Shown here one piece after another: positions 1 through 10,066 of a stretch of DNA of 64,000 nt. Within the stretch, counting starts at the first letter, position 1, and each line of letters starts with the position of its first letter. The notes under the pieces are model-generated. The model was not told where the DNA came from, searched no databases, and saw nothing but the letters and a program-made list of their open reading frames with translations. The position numbers and the translations under genes are program-made. This DNA is from Allolobophora icterica (lineage: Eukaryota; Annelida; Clitellata; Crassiclitellata; Lumbricidae), in the NCBI GenBank assembly GCA_963556255.1, contig OY744614.1:37736469-37800468 (forward strand), in the 5' to 3' direction.

Positions 1-685
1 GGATTGAACCAAAGAACCAAATTATATTTAATAATAACGGACTGAACATGAGTTAATCTAGGACAGGAAATCGTGCCAACCTATAGGCTGCTGCCTCTTA
101 ACAATGGCGTGATTGACGGTGATTCACCATTAGGCCAATAGTAATCGTCTTCTTAGTATTATATAGGCACGATCGATCTCATATATTATATAATATGATA
201 TTAAATTCTGTTGCATAGCTCCCTGTTAGGTACTTAAATTTTACAATAAAAGTACCAATGCCAATGACTATTTAGACCCTAATGTTATTGTGTTAATGCA
301 ACATAGCCTAGGCCGAATTATGTATACAGGCGTACAAGAATCAACATGCGGTGATGCTACATTTTTAGGCTAGCTCGAATCTTTTCTCATTTTATTCTAA
401 ATAACTGTTTAAAGACTGGCCATAAATTTGCTTGACAAGTTTTTTACGTGAGAAAAGCACATAAGAGCACTTGTGTAATCTTATAACTATATGGTCATTA
501 TTGCTATGGATTCTGTATGTAGACCACAATCTTACTTGGAGATTTAAGCCCAACTAGAATCTCGAGCAATGTAGGCCTACATGTATGGACAATCCTCAGA
601 CGTTCGCTCGGAACAGAAGTCGCAGTCCCCCCCCCCCTATGTAAGTGCAACAACGCGCCTCTTGCGGCGAATGCTGAAATACAGT
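1..685. other. AT-rich intergenic DNA, no gene seen
   Basis: No coding exon is recognised. A degenerate stretch at about 242-320 (AAAAGTACCAATGCC, then GACTATTTAGACCC) recurs at about 1245-1325 with substitutions and small indels, which suggests an old duplication or two copies of one decayed repeat. A short C run lies near 628. Confidence 0.6.
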
Positions 686-689
686 ATCA

Positions 690-1215
690 ATCAATCAAGC
701 ATTTATATAGCGCCCCTTCAAGGAAGCCATTCAGAGGCGCTCCCAGCCTGGGGCGTAACTTTAGTCTAAAAAGTGGGGGTAGGCCCTACCAATTTCTTAC
801 ATACACGAAGCAAGGCTGAGAATGCGATCTCTGGGAAGGCACAATAACAAATATTGATTGGCATTGTTCAAAAAGTGTGGGGTACTGTACCCTCCAGTCC
901 AAAAAGTGGGGGTACGGGTACCCCTCGCACCCCCCACAAATTACGCCTATGCTCCCACCCCAACCCTGGCGAAAGAGAAGAGTCTTTAGAGCAGAGAAGA
1001 AAGCGGTGGTTGAGTTTCGAGGAAGAGACCGCAGCTCAGGAGGAAGCCCATTCCAAATTGTGGGTCCAACTACGGAGAAAGCGCGCTGCTGCATAGTAGC
1101 GCTGCGTGCGAAAGGAACAGAGAGATCATCACGGGTGGCAGAGCGAAAAGAGCGGTGACCAGGTGGAACAGAGTATATTTCCAGTTTGATAAACAGGAAA
1201 AAGCTTGAAAACATA
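690..1215 (-). pseudogene. LINE 3' end (non-LTR retrotransposon), C-terminus of ORF2
   Basis: Read on the minus strand, about 1165-955 encodes the motif series RAFSVVGPTIWNGLP, then LRSLPR and ALKTLLF. This is typical of the end of the reverse transcriptase ORF of CR1/L2-type LINEs. The reading is then broken by a MITE (748-951) and resumes with a tail containing GGGCGCTATATAAATGC and short TTGA repeats. It is a dead 3' fragment with no endonuclease or RT core. The clade assignment is inference. Confidence 0.7.
748..951 (-). mobile_element. hAT-like MITE, family 1 (GGCGTAA ends), inserted in LINE
   Basis: The minus-strand ends CATAGGCGTAATTTGTGG and (other end) GGCGTAACTTTAG match the copies at 1330 and 3222. 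Flanks are CTCCCAGC (740-747) and CTCCCACC (952-959), a target duplication with one mismatch. The interior carries G runs and GGGGTACGGGTACCCC-type sequence. No ORF. Confidence 0.7.
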
Positions 1216-1329
1216 TATAAAATTCTGAGAAATTAAATAGATCTAGAATAAAAGTACTGACGCAAATGACTATTTAAATCCTAAGTGTTATCGTGTTAAA
1301 TGTTAATGCTACATAATTACGGTAAGGCC

Positions 1330-1497
1330 CATAGGCGTAATTTGTGGGGGGTACGAGGGGTACCCGTACCCCCACTTTTTGAACAATGCCAATCAATATT
1401 TTATTATTGTGCTTTCCCATAGATCGCAGTCTCCGCCTTGCTTCGTGTATGTAAGAAATTGGTACCCCCCACTTTTTAGACCAAAGTTACGCCTCTG
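1330..1497 (+). mobile_element. hAT-like MITE, family 1
   Basis: Starts CATAGGCGTAATTTGTGG and ends CAAAGTTACGCCTCTG. It is the inverted counterpart of 748-951. The internal GTACCCGTACCCCCAC and the LINE-unrelated middle segment are shared with 3222-3416. Confidence 0.7.
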
Positions 1498-1758
1498 CTT
1501 ACCTATAATTAATCAGGCCATAATTAAGTCAAATTTTCCAGGGATACCTAAGTCTAAACTTCTAGAAGGCATAGGCTAATTAACTGATCAGATTAGGGGA
1601 ATTCAGTATCATACAATTCTTGAACGCTTCGTGAAGCATATAATAAATAGCCTATAGGCCTAATCTACTGGATAGCCTAAAATCCAGGAGAGCCTAAGAT
1701 GACAAAAACCCTATCTGTAGCCTAGAAGGAATAAGACAATTCATTTTCTTTTTCAACT

Positions 1759-1764
1759 TTTATT
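1759..1764 (-). terminator. Candidate poly(A) signal AATAAA
   Basis: The minus strand reads ATCAATAAAAG about 140 nt beyond the stop of the R-rich frame, and about 30 nt beyond the TAA of the alternative Asp/Ala-rich frame. It fits the 3' end of the small minus-strand gene model. Confidence 0.4.
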
Positions 1765-1901
1765 GATCGAACAATAGACTTCATCGATCTAATTAATAGA
1801 CCGCAGACGAAAGTTCATCTTCAACGGTCGCTCGGATCTTCTCTATCTCCAGCCGAACGATGGACGGACGGATGGATCCGACGGAGGCCCCCGATGGTGG
1901 C

Positions 1902-2690
1902 CTAGTGGTGGCGTCGTCGGCGGCGACGGCGTCCGTGGCTTCGTCGACGGCGGCTGTGTCGGCGGCGGCGGCGGCTTCCTCGTCCGCGGCGTCTCCGTCT
2001 TCGTCGCGAAGGAGTCGTCGCTCCCTCGTTATCGTCCTTGGTCGCCGCTGCTGCTGCCGATGCTCTCGGCCGAGCGCTGCGAGACCTCGACCTTCCTCTC
2101 ACTGCGACGTCATCTCCCAGTTCTTCTTCCTGTTCACCCAACAACAAACCAAAACCCTTCCCTAAGAGAAAGCCATAATAGGGACTTACACCCAATGAGA
2201 TAATATAAGTTAATTCCTCTATCCTCTATGTTTAGGCCCTACACCCACATATAAATCATTGCAGGCCAGTGTCTCAGCTAATCTGATTAGACATAGGCCT
2301 ACAGGATTAGTAATCTCAAATAAATGTAAGCAAATCCTATTTCAATCTAATTAATCTGATATTTATTAATCTAATATAATTAATATCAGTGCTCCTTGGT
2401 AGGCAATCTAGAAGAGGCGCTATATAAAATTTGCTTTAATAATAATAACAGTATAAATCAAATCTAAATACTTTAACCTAAAGCCTAGGATTGCCCTGTT
2501 CTCTTGTAAGTTTGACCCTTATGCTTGCCAAAGAAAGCTCGTCTTCGGCTAGCATAAGGTCAAACTTACCAGTTCGAGATCTTCGTAGTCCTCCATCTTG
2601 TTGTTCTTCCGATCTTCTTGCAGCGTTGATGGAACTGAGCGACTTACTCGACTCGGCCCCCTTTATGGGCTTCCGCCCAAGAGAAACCAA
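1902..2690 (-). CDS. Tentative two-exon small basic protein
   Basis: Exon 1 is 2690-2570: ATG, 40 codons plus one base, ending CGAACTG followed by a consensus donor GTAAGT. Exon 2 is 2161-1902, following a pyrimidine-rich acceptor (TGGCTTTCTCTTAG). The phases fit and give 126 aa ending at TAG. The N-terminal half is Ser/Lys/Glu-rich and the C-terminal 35 residues are almost all Arg with Ser and His, which is protamine-like in composition only. Exon 2 is GC-rich in AT-rich surroundings. A second minus frame of exon 2 (Asp/Glu/Ala-rich, ending VEDELSSAVY just before the poly(A) signal) uses C-ending codons like the GPCR exons and could be the true frame with another acceptor. No family recognised. 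Confidence 0.4.
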
Positions 2691-2832
2691 TCACAGCACA
2701 GCTCCGAACACAATGCGTTGCCATGGTAACCAATATTCAAATCGGTCGCTTTTAAGCACTTTCGGCCCTAGAAAAACCGCCCTCAGCCAATCACAGCACA
2801 GCTCCGAACACAATACGTTGCCATGGGTGCGA
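2680..2832 (-). promoter_or_regulatory. Promoter-like block: duplicated CCAAT box plus RFX X-box
   Basis: Two copies of a roughly 45-bp unit lie about 100 bp apart (about 2687-2730 and 2786-2830). Each has CCAATCACAGCACAGC followed by CGAACACAAT. The first ends in GTTGCCATGGTAAC (2717-2730), a perfect 14-bp X-box palindrome of the RFX class. The second ends GTTGCCATGGGTGC, a half-decayed version. The block sits directly above the minus-strand ATG at 2690. RFX X-boxes are classically found in promoters of ciliary and testis genes; use here is inference. Confidence 0.5.
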
Positions 2833-3145
2833 TTTTCGCGTTTGTCTTCTCAATTCAGAAGACGTACGATGACAAAGTTTGAGCAGAAGTTATGCGCTGG
2901 CAAAGTAGGTCGTAGTATACAGGGGCCTACAGCGGTCAGTGAACTCAATTAAAAGACTTGTATTTTTTTTATTCAAAACCACGGATACTTATCTTCCCTG
3001 TAAGCAGACACCGTCGTATTATGTTTGCCAGTCAGGCCCGAATTAAGGAGGATGCGAATTAAGGGTGATGCGAATTAAGGGTGCTGTAGCACCCGGGCCC
3101 GCAGTTTTGAGGGGGCCGCATTTTCGGAAGTACATTAAAAACTTT

Positions 3146-3180
3146 ATTGTAGGCCCCTACTTCAAGTAGGGGCCTACAAT
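3146..3180. repeat. Perfect 17-bp hairpin
   Basis: ATTGTAGGCCCCTACTT is followed by one C and then its exact reverse complement. No mature-miRNA context is recognisable. It lies just upstream of the MITE at 3222. Confidence 0.85.
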
Positions 3181-3221
3181 ATAGTAGGCTACTTGTAATT
3201 GGTCCCCACGCTGATGATGGC

Positions 3222-3416
3222 CATAGGCGTAATTTGTGGGGGTACGAGGGGTATCCGTACCCCACTTTTTGGACTGGGGGTACAGTACCCCCACTTTTTG
3301 AACAGTGTCAATCAATATTTTATTATTGTGCCTTTCCAGAGATCGCAGTCTCCGCCTTACTTCGAGTATGCAGGAAATTGGTACCCCCCACTTTTTAGAC
3401 CAAAGTTACGCCGCTG
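3222..3416 (+). mobile_element. hAT-like MITE, family 1
   Basis: Same ends as 1330-1497 (CATAGGCGTAATTTG ... GTTACGCCGCTG), same orientation and similar internal sequence (CAATCAATATTTTATTATTG). Confidence 0.7.
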
Positions 3417-3424
3417 GTAAGGCC

Positions 3425-3844
3425 TATAGGCCTAGGATCCTACTATAATCAGCATGCTGTGACGCAAGATTTTGAGGCCTGGCTCGAATCTTCTCGACGT
3501 GCAGTTTTATGGCTTCGGTTTCTCATCTGTTGGCCTTAAATGCTTTTGATATGTGGCGTTGTGGCCCTGCTGTACGCGAGTCGACTTGACCGAGAACGAT
3601 GCCAAGCGTCGAAGCTTTTAGCGCGTCATGGCGTCACAGTATTGCCAAACAGACCAAATGCCCATAATCCTTAACCGCGACAAAAGGTTTCTCCGAATTG
3701 TGTTATAGAGCAATCCCAAACATCACGAAACAGCACAACAGCGGTTTTTTTTTATATCTGACTCATGCTATGCAGCAGGCCATAGTACGGCATCAGTGAG
3801 CACAAAAATTGGCCTCGTACAGCACGTTGATTGGCCTCGTACGC
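3425..3844. other. Intergenic, no gene seen
   Basis: Partly similar to about 320-430 (GCTCGAATCTT with AACATGC/CAGCATGC upstream). Contains two tandem GGCCTCGTAC segments near 3811-3843 and nothing coding. Confidence 0.5.
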
Positions 3845-4081
3845 CATGGGCGTCCGCAGGAAGTTTTCCAGGGGGCAAACATTTCTAGGGGGGAATTTCT
3901 AGGGGGCCAACATTTTTAGGGGGAGCAAAAAGACGTTTTTTTCCATAAAATAAGTGTTTTTAGTGTTGAAATTCGTGTTGGGACTGTTGGAAAAATCATA
4001 ATAATCCAAAAAATTTATTTTTTATAAATATTTCCAAAATCCAGTGGTCAGATGCCCCCTTCCCCCCTCCGGACGCCCATG
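3845..4081. mobile_element. MITE with CATGGGCGTCCG termini
   Basis: Starts CATGGGCGTCCGCAGG and ends CCTCCGGACGCCCATG, an inverted terminal repeat of about 12 bp. The interior has G-rich runs and AT-rich DNA. No clean target duplication is visible. A 3'-truncated relative lies at about 27805-27896. Confidence 0.65.
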
Positions 4082-4740
4082 CATACAGCATAATAATTCG
4101 CTACAGTCAGCACAGGAATTGGTCTTTCTGTCTCATCTTATAAAGCAGTACAAAATAAATCGATGTCTCTGCATCGCGACTGTTATAATGCAGTACTAAT
4201 ACAATACAACCACAGTATAAATAATTACACAGTACGTCGACTCTCATTGCTGGCTGTTGACTAGTTTTTGTGGTCACGTGATTGCGACGCCATCTTGAAT
4301 CTGAGCTCCTGAATTATAGATTTAAGCTGAAATTAACGTTAAAAATAATATTGTTAATTCTAATGAAGTTCTCGATGTTGTTTAAACGTTTAAAAAATAT
4401 TTTATTTGATGGATTCCGATATATCGGCGTGTAGTCCTCAATGTTGTTGTAACGTTTAAAAAATATTTGATGTGATTGTTTCCGGTGTATCGGCATGGAA
4501 ACGTTCTCTTTCAAGATGTTTTTTGGTCACACATTCTGACTGCTGCAGAGGCCGGGAGTCGACATACTGTGTAATTATTTATACTGTGATACAACTGCAG
4601 TTGATACATTATTATTGCCCTCCTTCTTAAGTTCATAAGTGGATAGTAGCCTATTATGCAAGAACACACACGACAGAATATCGATGGCGCTGAGCAACAG
4701 TGCACGAAGGACTTGCTCAACGCTCAAGGTCCTTACACAC
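4082..4740. other. Intergenic AT-rich DNA, no gene seen
   Basis: Contains near-duplicate segments (GTTTAAAAAATATTT at about 4389 and 4455, each with GTTGTT upstream and a TATCGGCGTG/TATCGGCATG follow-up), a short degenerate tandem of about 70 bp. No exon is recognised. Confidence 0.5.
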
Positions 4741-4747
4741 AGTCTTG

Positions 4748-4885
4748 TTGTCAAGATCTTAAACCTCAAGACCAAGACCCAGACCTTGAACCTCAAACCC
4801 AAGACCAAGACTTTGAACCTCGAGACCAAGACCAAGACCAAGACTTTGAACCTCAAGACCAAGACCGAGACCAAGACCCAAAAAA
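4748..4885. repeat. Minisatellite of AAGACC / TTTGAACCTC units
   Basis: Repeats of CAAGACCAAGAC separated by TTTGAACCTC or CTTGAACCTC, about 27-33 bp per unit. The same array recurs at 5455-5645. The open frames across it are by-products of the repeat. Confidence 0.8.
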
Positions 4886-5454
4886 TCACATTCAGGCCAA
4901 GACTTCTTTTCCTTACAAAAAAATTGTCAAGTCGGACTACTCATTATTTTAATGAAAACCTGAGTCTCTTATTTTATTCAAGCAAATTAACTTTAAATGC
5001 AGACTGCAGAGAATTCCGAATTCGTATTTACAAAAGTCCTTCATGCAAAATGCTATTCCAAATGCCTTTTGTATTTTATAAAAACCAATTCACTCAGAAT
5101 TTTCTGACCAAGACGTGCCTTGTTAGACCTCATACAAATTTCGCCATGTGAAAAAATAATTTCCATAGGTGCTGAAGTCCCTGGCACAAAAAGTAGCTTT
5201 TCAAGCACTGGATTTAAATGTACAAATCGTGAGCCTTTTTAAAATCCTCCTATAGTTTATCAGACCGTCTGGCTAAGAAAAAACCTCGGCAGGGCTTCCA
5301 TATACAGCATAACTTAGTTGCTGCTGCCGAGGGTTTTCCTGTCCAACAAGACTTGTATCCGTCCGTAGGTATTTATCGTAGGCTATGATGCAAACAGCCT
5401 TTATACATTTTTTTATTCTTGAGTTTAGTTAAATGACTGTTCATATTGACAGCC

Positions 5455-5650
5455 GGTCTTGGTCTTGGTCTTGCGAGACCAAGACCAAGACTTTGAACCT
5501 CAAGACCAAGACCAAGACTTTGAACTTCAAGACCAAGACCAAGACTTTGAACTTCAAGACCAAGACCAAGACTTTTGGTCTCAAGACCAAGACCAAGACT
5601 TTTAAAAACGAACTCGATTGCACTTGAGACCAAGACCTTGGTCTCGAGGA
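5455..5650. repeat. Second AAGACC / TTTGAAC minisatellite with palindromic ends
   Basis: Opens with a hairpin (GGTCTTGGTCTT, GCG, then AGACCAAGACC), carries four units of CAAGACTTTGAACTTCAAGAC type, and closes with GAGACCAAGACCTTGGTCTC. The inverted ends suggest the array forms the body of a foldback or MITE-like element also represented at 4748-4885. Confidence 0.7.
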
Positions 5651-5667
5651 CAACAAGTCTGCTTACA

Positions 5668-5735
5668 CGTGGAGACTCGAACCCGTACTCTGCCCACAGG
5701 ACCCCATTACAGACTGAGCGCTGTATCCATATGGC
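5668..5735 (-). mobile_element. tRNA-like SINE remnant
   Basis: The minus strand contains CGGGTTCGAGTCTCC, close to a tRNA B box, preceded by a GCGCTCAGTCTGTAATGG region that could be a decayed A-box side. The fold was not tested. The 105-bp tandem array begins inside its far end. Confidence 0.4.
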
Positions 5736-6265
5736 TAAACAGTGTAGGGCCTATTGTCAAAAGTCACCAACCAATTTAGTCTTTTCACAGAGGATATAAA
5801 AGCTGCAGGTTCGACCAATTTATACGGATATTACAATGTATCCATTTGGCTAAACAGTGTAGTGTCAAAAGTCACCAATTCAGTCTTTTCATAGAGGATA
5901 CTGTATATAACTGCAGTTACGACCAATTTATACGGATATTACAATGTATCCATTTGGCTAAACAGTATAGTATCAAGTCACCAATTCAGTCTTTTCATAG
6001 AGGATATATAACTGCAGTTACGACCAATTTATACGGATATATTATTGTATCCATTTGACTAAACAGTATAGTATCAAGTCACCAATTCAGTCTTTTCATA
6101 GAGGATATATAACTGCAGTTACGACCAATTTATACGGATATTATATTGTATCCATTTGGCTAAACAGTATAGCATCAAGTCATCAATTCAGTCTTTTCAT
6201 AGAGGATATATAAGTTTCTTTATAGGCCTAAACCTGCAGGTGCGACCAATTTATGCGGATCTTAT
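5722..6265 (+). repeat. Tandem array, about 105-bp unit, five copies
   Basis: Each unit contains TGTATCCATTTGGCTAAACA, then GTCACCAATTCAGTCTTTTC, ATAGAGGATATA, CTGCAGTTACGACC and AATTTATACGGATATT. Units are 80-90% alike by eye, and the first and last are the most diverged. Confidence 0.85.
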
Positions 6266-7844
6266 TGAAGGAGAATGGTCAACGTCGTCTGATAAACAGT
6301 AATTTCAGACACAATAATTATTACGTCACTAGGATCGTAACGGCTGTTCTCCGTATAATATATATTCATTCGCCACCCGTATTAGCTAACGACGAGAGAG
6401 CAGATTTCGACTTATCTCCTTCCCGTAAATTACAGGCGATGACGAATATTATACATATGTATTTGACAGCAAAACTGTTCTTTCATGAACTTCGTTTCGT
6501 CGTGGTATGACGTCCCGTGGCGTCGCTAGGTGTCGTGAGCGTCGTTTTTATTACAGTCCGATGTCCGAAGGTCGTTCGAAGCAACTGCATGCCGCAGTTG
6601 TTTCCATGCATTCTCCGAGTACGCTATATAGAATTTTTCGCAAAGTGAAGATGACTTTTCCAGACGGTACATCCACAATAATTGTGGTTTATGTTATCGT
6701 TAACGGCGGTGGCGGTATGCGGGCGCCCTCTAACTGTCCGTTGTGTTAATGGTTATTGATAAAACAGTCTTTTCTTTTTACGATCGCTCTGTCTTAATGG
6801 TCGTTGGTACAAAAGGCATTTTGAGCGCAACTATTTGCCGCGCGGGCAACCCGAATTGCTTACTATAGCCAAACTATAGGCAGCTGCTAAGGAGCCCGGC
6901 AGTAGCAAAGGATCCCAGGCGACGGCACCTACCATTGCCAGCATGCATGCCCTTGCCCAACGTAGCCCATATTGGACCCATATGGGAACGTATATATAGA
7001 GCCCATGTGGGTCAAGTCTAAAGCCCAAGGAAATGCTGGCAGGTAAAATTTGTTGTTGATTGTCTTATCTTTGCCCTGCAGAATGCTCAGCTTATCGTGC
7101 AAGTAAATAAGAAAAGTGCTGCCTGTCGAGCCCTCGCCCGCGCAGAGTCCCCTTTTGGGAAGCTCAACACATCCCCAAAGCTCCCCAAAACCTTTGGGGA
7201 CCGCCTCGCCTCGTTTGTATAGAAGTGGTAGATACTCACAGGACCTCGTTCGTATATGACCCCAACAGGCAGCCCCTTAATTGTGTTCGCTGATGAATAT
7301 AATCACTCTGCGTTTACAGTTACTGGATTTGAAATTACAATCATTACAGTTACAAAACTGTGTCCGTCATTGTCATAAATGCTTCCTACTCATTTGGGGC
7401 GGGGTCTCAAATAGACTTCCAACCCTTCCTGCTCCCATCCGTCCCCTCTGTAGTTAATGGATTTTCTGATGGAAGATATGTCCGTCATATGAATGTCATG
7501 ACTAATTGGATTTCGTCTCGGCCCCTCCAACGGTTATGATTTCGGACTCTGACGCACCCGAATCGTCTCTGCTCCGATGTCTTGTGCACCCGAAAACGGA
7601 GATTCATGTGAGTTATTGAATTCGATTAAATTAATGTCAAGCTTCGAATTATCTGTAGAGATATCAGCTGGATATATATATCGGTGCAGCGCAAAGTTTG
7701 AGCCGCGCCGATATTATTTTTCAGCTGTTATCTCTACGCATGGGTTGGTTGGGGCCTCAAATTGACTGACCAATGAGTATAAATCATTGCCCGAACCGAC
7801 TCGGATCTGTTGAACTTTACACCTGTATGGCATCTGTTAAGTAA
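6266..7844. other. Intergenic, no gene seen
   Basis: Short frames only. 6490-6740 is richer in CpG but has no splice-compatible exon that I recognise. Nothing else stands out. Confidence 0.5.
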
Positions 7845-7934
7845 GTCTACAACCTAACCCTAAACCCTAACTCCTATAACTCCTAACCCTGACCTCTGTT
7901 AAGTAGGTCTGAAACCTATAGCCCTAATCTCCGC

Positions 7935-7966
<32 letters not shown>

Positions 7967-7985
7967 GCAATAACAATAATAACAT
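7845..7985 (-). repeat. Degenerate telomere-like CCCTAA copies and (AAT)n
   Basis: CTAACCCTAAACCCTAACTCC with further imperfect copies to about 7930, followed by about 12 AAT units at 7935-7970. It resembles the array at 9400-9690. Confidence 0.6.
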
Positions 7986-8082
7986 TAATGAAATCGACAA
8001 TTTCTAAGGCGCCGTAACACAGTTACAAGGGCGCCGTCACAAGAAAATCGCTAATCGAGGTAAGTCTTAGTGTACAGAAAAG

Positions 8083-8351
8083 CATGAGCGTAGCCAGACT
8101 TCAATTCAAGAGGAGGCAACTACTGCTTGTCAAAAAACTGATGACTTTTTTGGGAATTTCTTCACCAAAACATTTGATGACCTTTTTTGGGAGATTTCTG
8201 CCGTTCAAGAGGAGGCAACATCCACCTATAATGGGGTGTACCGTGTACTTGAGGATGCAGGGCTATAGCCCAAGGAAAATGTTTAAATCTAAAAAACCAA
8301 GAGGAGGCAAATGCCTCCTCTTGCCCCAATGTAGCTACGCCTACGCCTATG
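8083..8351 (+). mobile_element. hAT-like MITE with perfect TSD CAGAAAAG
   Basis: Flanked by CAGAAAAG at 8075-8082 and 8352-8359. Ends are CATGAGCGTAGCC and TAGCTACGCC...CTATG. The interior has three AAGAGGAGGCAA motifs. A partial relative lies at about 33505-33610 (TATAGCCAGACTTTAATTC). Confidence 0.85.
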
Positions 8352-8394
8352 CAGAAAAGTCCTAAGTTTAGTCTTGAAAGACTCAACTAAGACA

Positions 8395-9405
8395 GCAGAG
8401 TGAATCGAAAAAGGAAGACTCAGCCTAGACTGTTCCAACACTTGGGCCGGTGGTTGAGAAAGCACGTTCCCCGAAACACGTCTTCGACAAACGCACGTAG
8501 AGGTCTTCTTTCTACACACCTGATCTCAGCCGACAGCCAGCACTTTATGAAGGCATATGTCAACGCAGTTCGTCCCGAGATAGTCCGGTGCCGCTTTCTG
8601 TAATGCCTTGAAGACGAGCAGGCAAAGTTGGATTTGAACGCGATGTGGCATAGGGAGCCAGTGCAACAAATCACGTGGGAGCGGCGTGACATAATCGAAT
8701 ATGCGCCTGTTGCAGCTGAGCCGTGCAGCTGCGTTCAACATCTAGGCTACCGTAGCCTGTCGAGAAGATATTTAGGCTCACCGGATAGTAAACTGTTGCA
8801 GCGATCGCCTGTGAGACGACAAAACAGACCGTGGCAGCTTCAAACGGCAGAGACCTGACGCATCTCCTGACTGGACGTAGTTGACGGAAGCATCGGGACA
8901 CCATCCGTCCAACGTGACGAGTCATAGACACGTACGTCAGACTGGAACTCAACCCCAGGTCACGCACCACGTTTGCTGGCCATTTCTCCGTCTATGCAAC
9001 ATCTTTTCATGCTCTATGTTCTAGCATATAATTACTTACTTACTTTAACTATTGACGACTGTAAACCAATTGCGTTATGTCAAGTGGTACGAGAAATAAA
9101 CGAATATTTGATTTGATTCAGAGGGCCAGTAGTATACTGAGCTGACCACTAAAGCATTTTGAGCACCCGCGTCTGCAGTATGGTGCAGAAACAACAACGG
9201 TCCAAGCACTGAATCCTGTGGGACTTCGCACGAAAGAGAACGAACAAACGGTGAAACACCATCGTAGACTACAACGCCGGAGATAGGAGTCGAACCAGGC
9301 CATCGCTTCGGAACGGACATCATTATGTAACCGGAGCGATTGTAGCGAGACTCCGCAGGCACCGCCCTATCAGTCGCCGATCTAATGTCAGCAACCCTAG
9401 TCAAT
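8395..9405 (-). pseudogene. Decayed LINE reverse transcriptase, C-terminal half
   Basis: On the minus strand, about 9260-9180 encodes VPQDSVLGPLLF, the RT motif usually seen as VPQGSVLGPLLF. Further along, about 8670-8560 encodes LLHWLPMPHRVQIQLCLLVFKALQ, a C-terminal block of CR1/L2-type LINEs. The YADD box is not readable, and there are several frameshifts and stops. Dead copy. Confidence 0.75.
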
Positions 9406-9695
9406 AACCCTAACCTCTGTTAAGTTGGTTCTCAGACTAATCCTAACCCATAGCCATAACCCTGACCGTTGTTAAGTAACTCTACAGCCTAACCCATAAC
9501 CATAACCCATAGGCATAACCCATAACATAACCCATAACCATAACCCGCGACCCTTACCAATAACCCTAACCCATGACCCTAACCCATAACCTAACCCATA
9601 ACCATAACCTGTGACCCTAACCCATAACCATAACTTATAACCATAACCCGTGACCGTAACCAATACCCATAACCCTAACCTCTGTATACGTAGGT
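9400..9695 (-). repeat. Interstitial telomere-like degenerate repeat
   Basis: Dozens of units of ACCCTA, ACCCATA and ACCATA type (for example TAACCCATAACCATAACC). They look like CCCTAA that has drifted and been re-amplified as CCCATAACCATAA. The region is embedded in LINE and SINE debris, so a chromosome end is unlikely. Confidence 0.8.
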
Positions 9696-9989
9696 CTACA
9701 GCTGGAATGGAGAAGTATCTTAGTAATCATCTAATCTTTTTTCTATAATTAAGCGCCTGCAAACGCACTGCGCTGTACACAGTGTACAGTGAACATACAT
9801 ATAGTAGAAACGGCAGCCACGCAGGGCGCCTTACATCATGACTTGTATACAGTAGAAGCACATGATAACAGTTTTACAAGAGTCGAATATAACTGTTTAT
9901 GCGGCAGCCAAGATACGGCGCCAATCAAGGCCTACTATTCATTTAACCACCGTCGCCACCTAGCGAGTGGAAGGCTGAATAAACCTTAC

Positions 9990-10066
9990 GGGTGTCTACG
10001 GGGTTCGATCTTGGTGCCTACTGCTCTTCACGCCAGTGTGTTATCCATTACTCTACGGGCCCCGTA
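9990..10066 (-). mobile_element. tRNA-Arg-like SINE remnant
   Basis: The minus strand reads GGGCCCGTAGAGTAATGGAT then AACACACTGGCGTGAAG and AAGATCGAACCCCGT. The first part resembles the 5' half and A box of a tRNA-Arg, and the last a B box. Related downstream sequence (ACTGT..ATGCGGCAGCC) recurs at about 35715-35760. Mispairing in the acceptor makes a functional tRNA unlikely. Confidence 0.45.

Larger units (their letters stand above)
1330..3416 (+). mobile_element. Possible composite unit bounded by two family-1 MITEs
   Basis: Two direct copies of the same MITE (1330-1497 and 3222-3416) enclose 1.7 kb. The outer flanks carry the same 8-mer: GTAAGGCC at 1322-1329 and at 3417-3424. The inner flanks (CTTACCTA after 1497, ATGATGGC before 3222) do not match their own outer partners. 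One explanation is that the whole block moved as a composite element and carried the small minus-strand gene. Chance or rearrangement is possible because GGCC-containing 8-mers are frequent here. Confidence 0.35.

Noticed and set aside
1860..2165. Plus-strand 101-codon Ala/Ser-rich frame from ATG 1860
   Set aside because: Low complexity, no promoter on that side; the promoter, donor, acceptor and poly(A) signal all fit the minus strand.
4639..5151. 170-codon frame with TKTQTLNLKPKT repeats
   Set aside because: Derived from the AAGACC minisatellite; no domain.
9400..9695. True telomere / chromosome end
   Set aside because: Units are degenerate and mostly CCCATAA or ACCATA; LINE and SINE debris continue on both sides.
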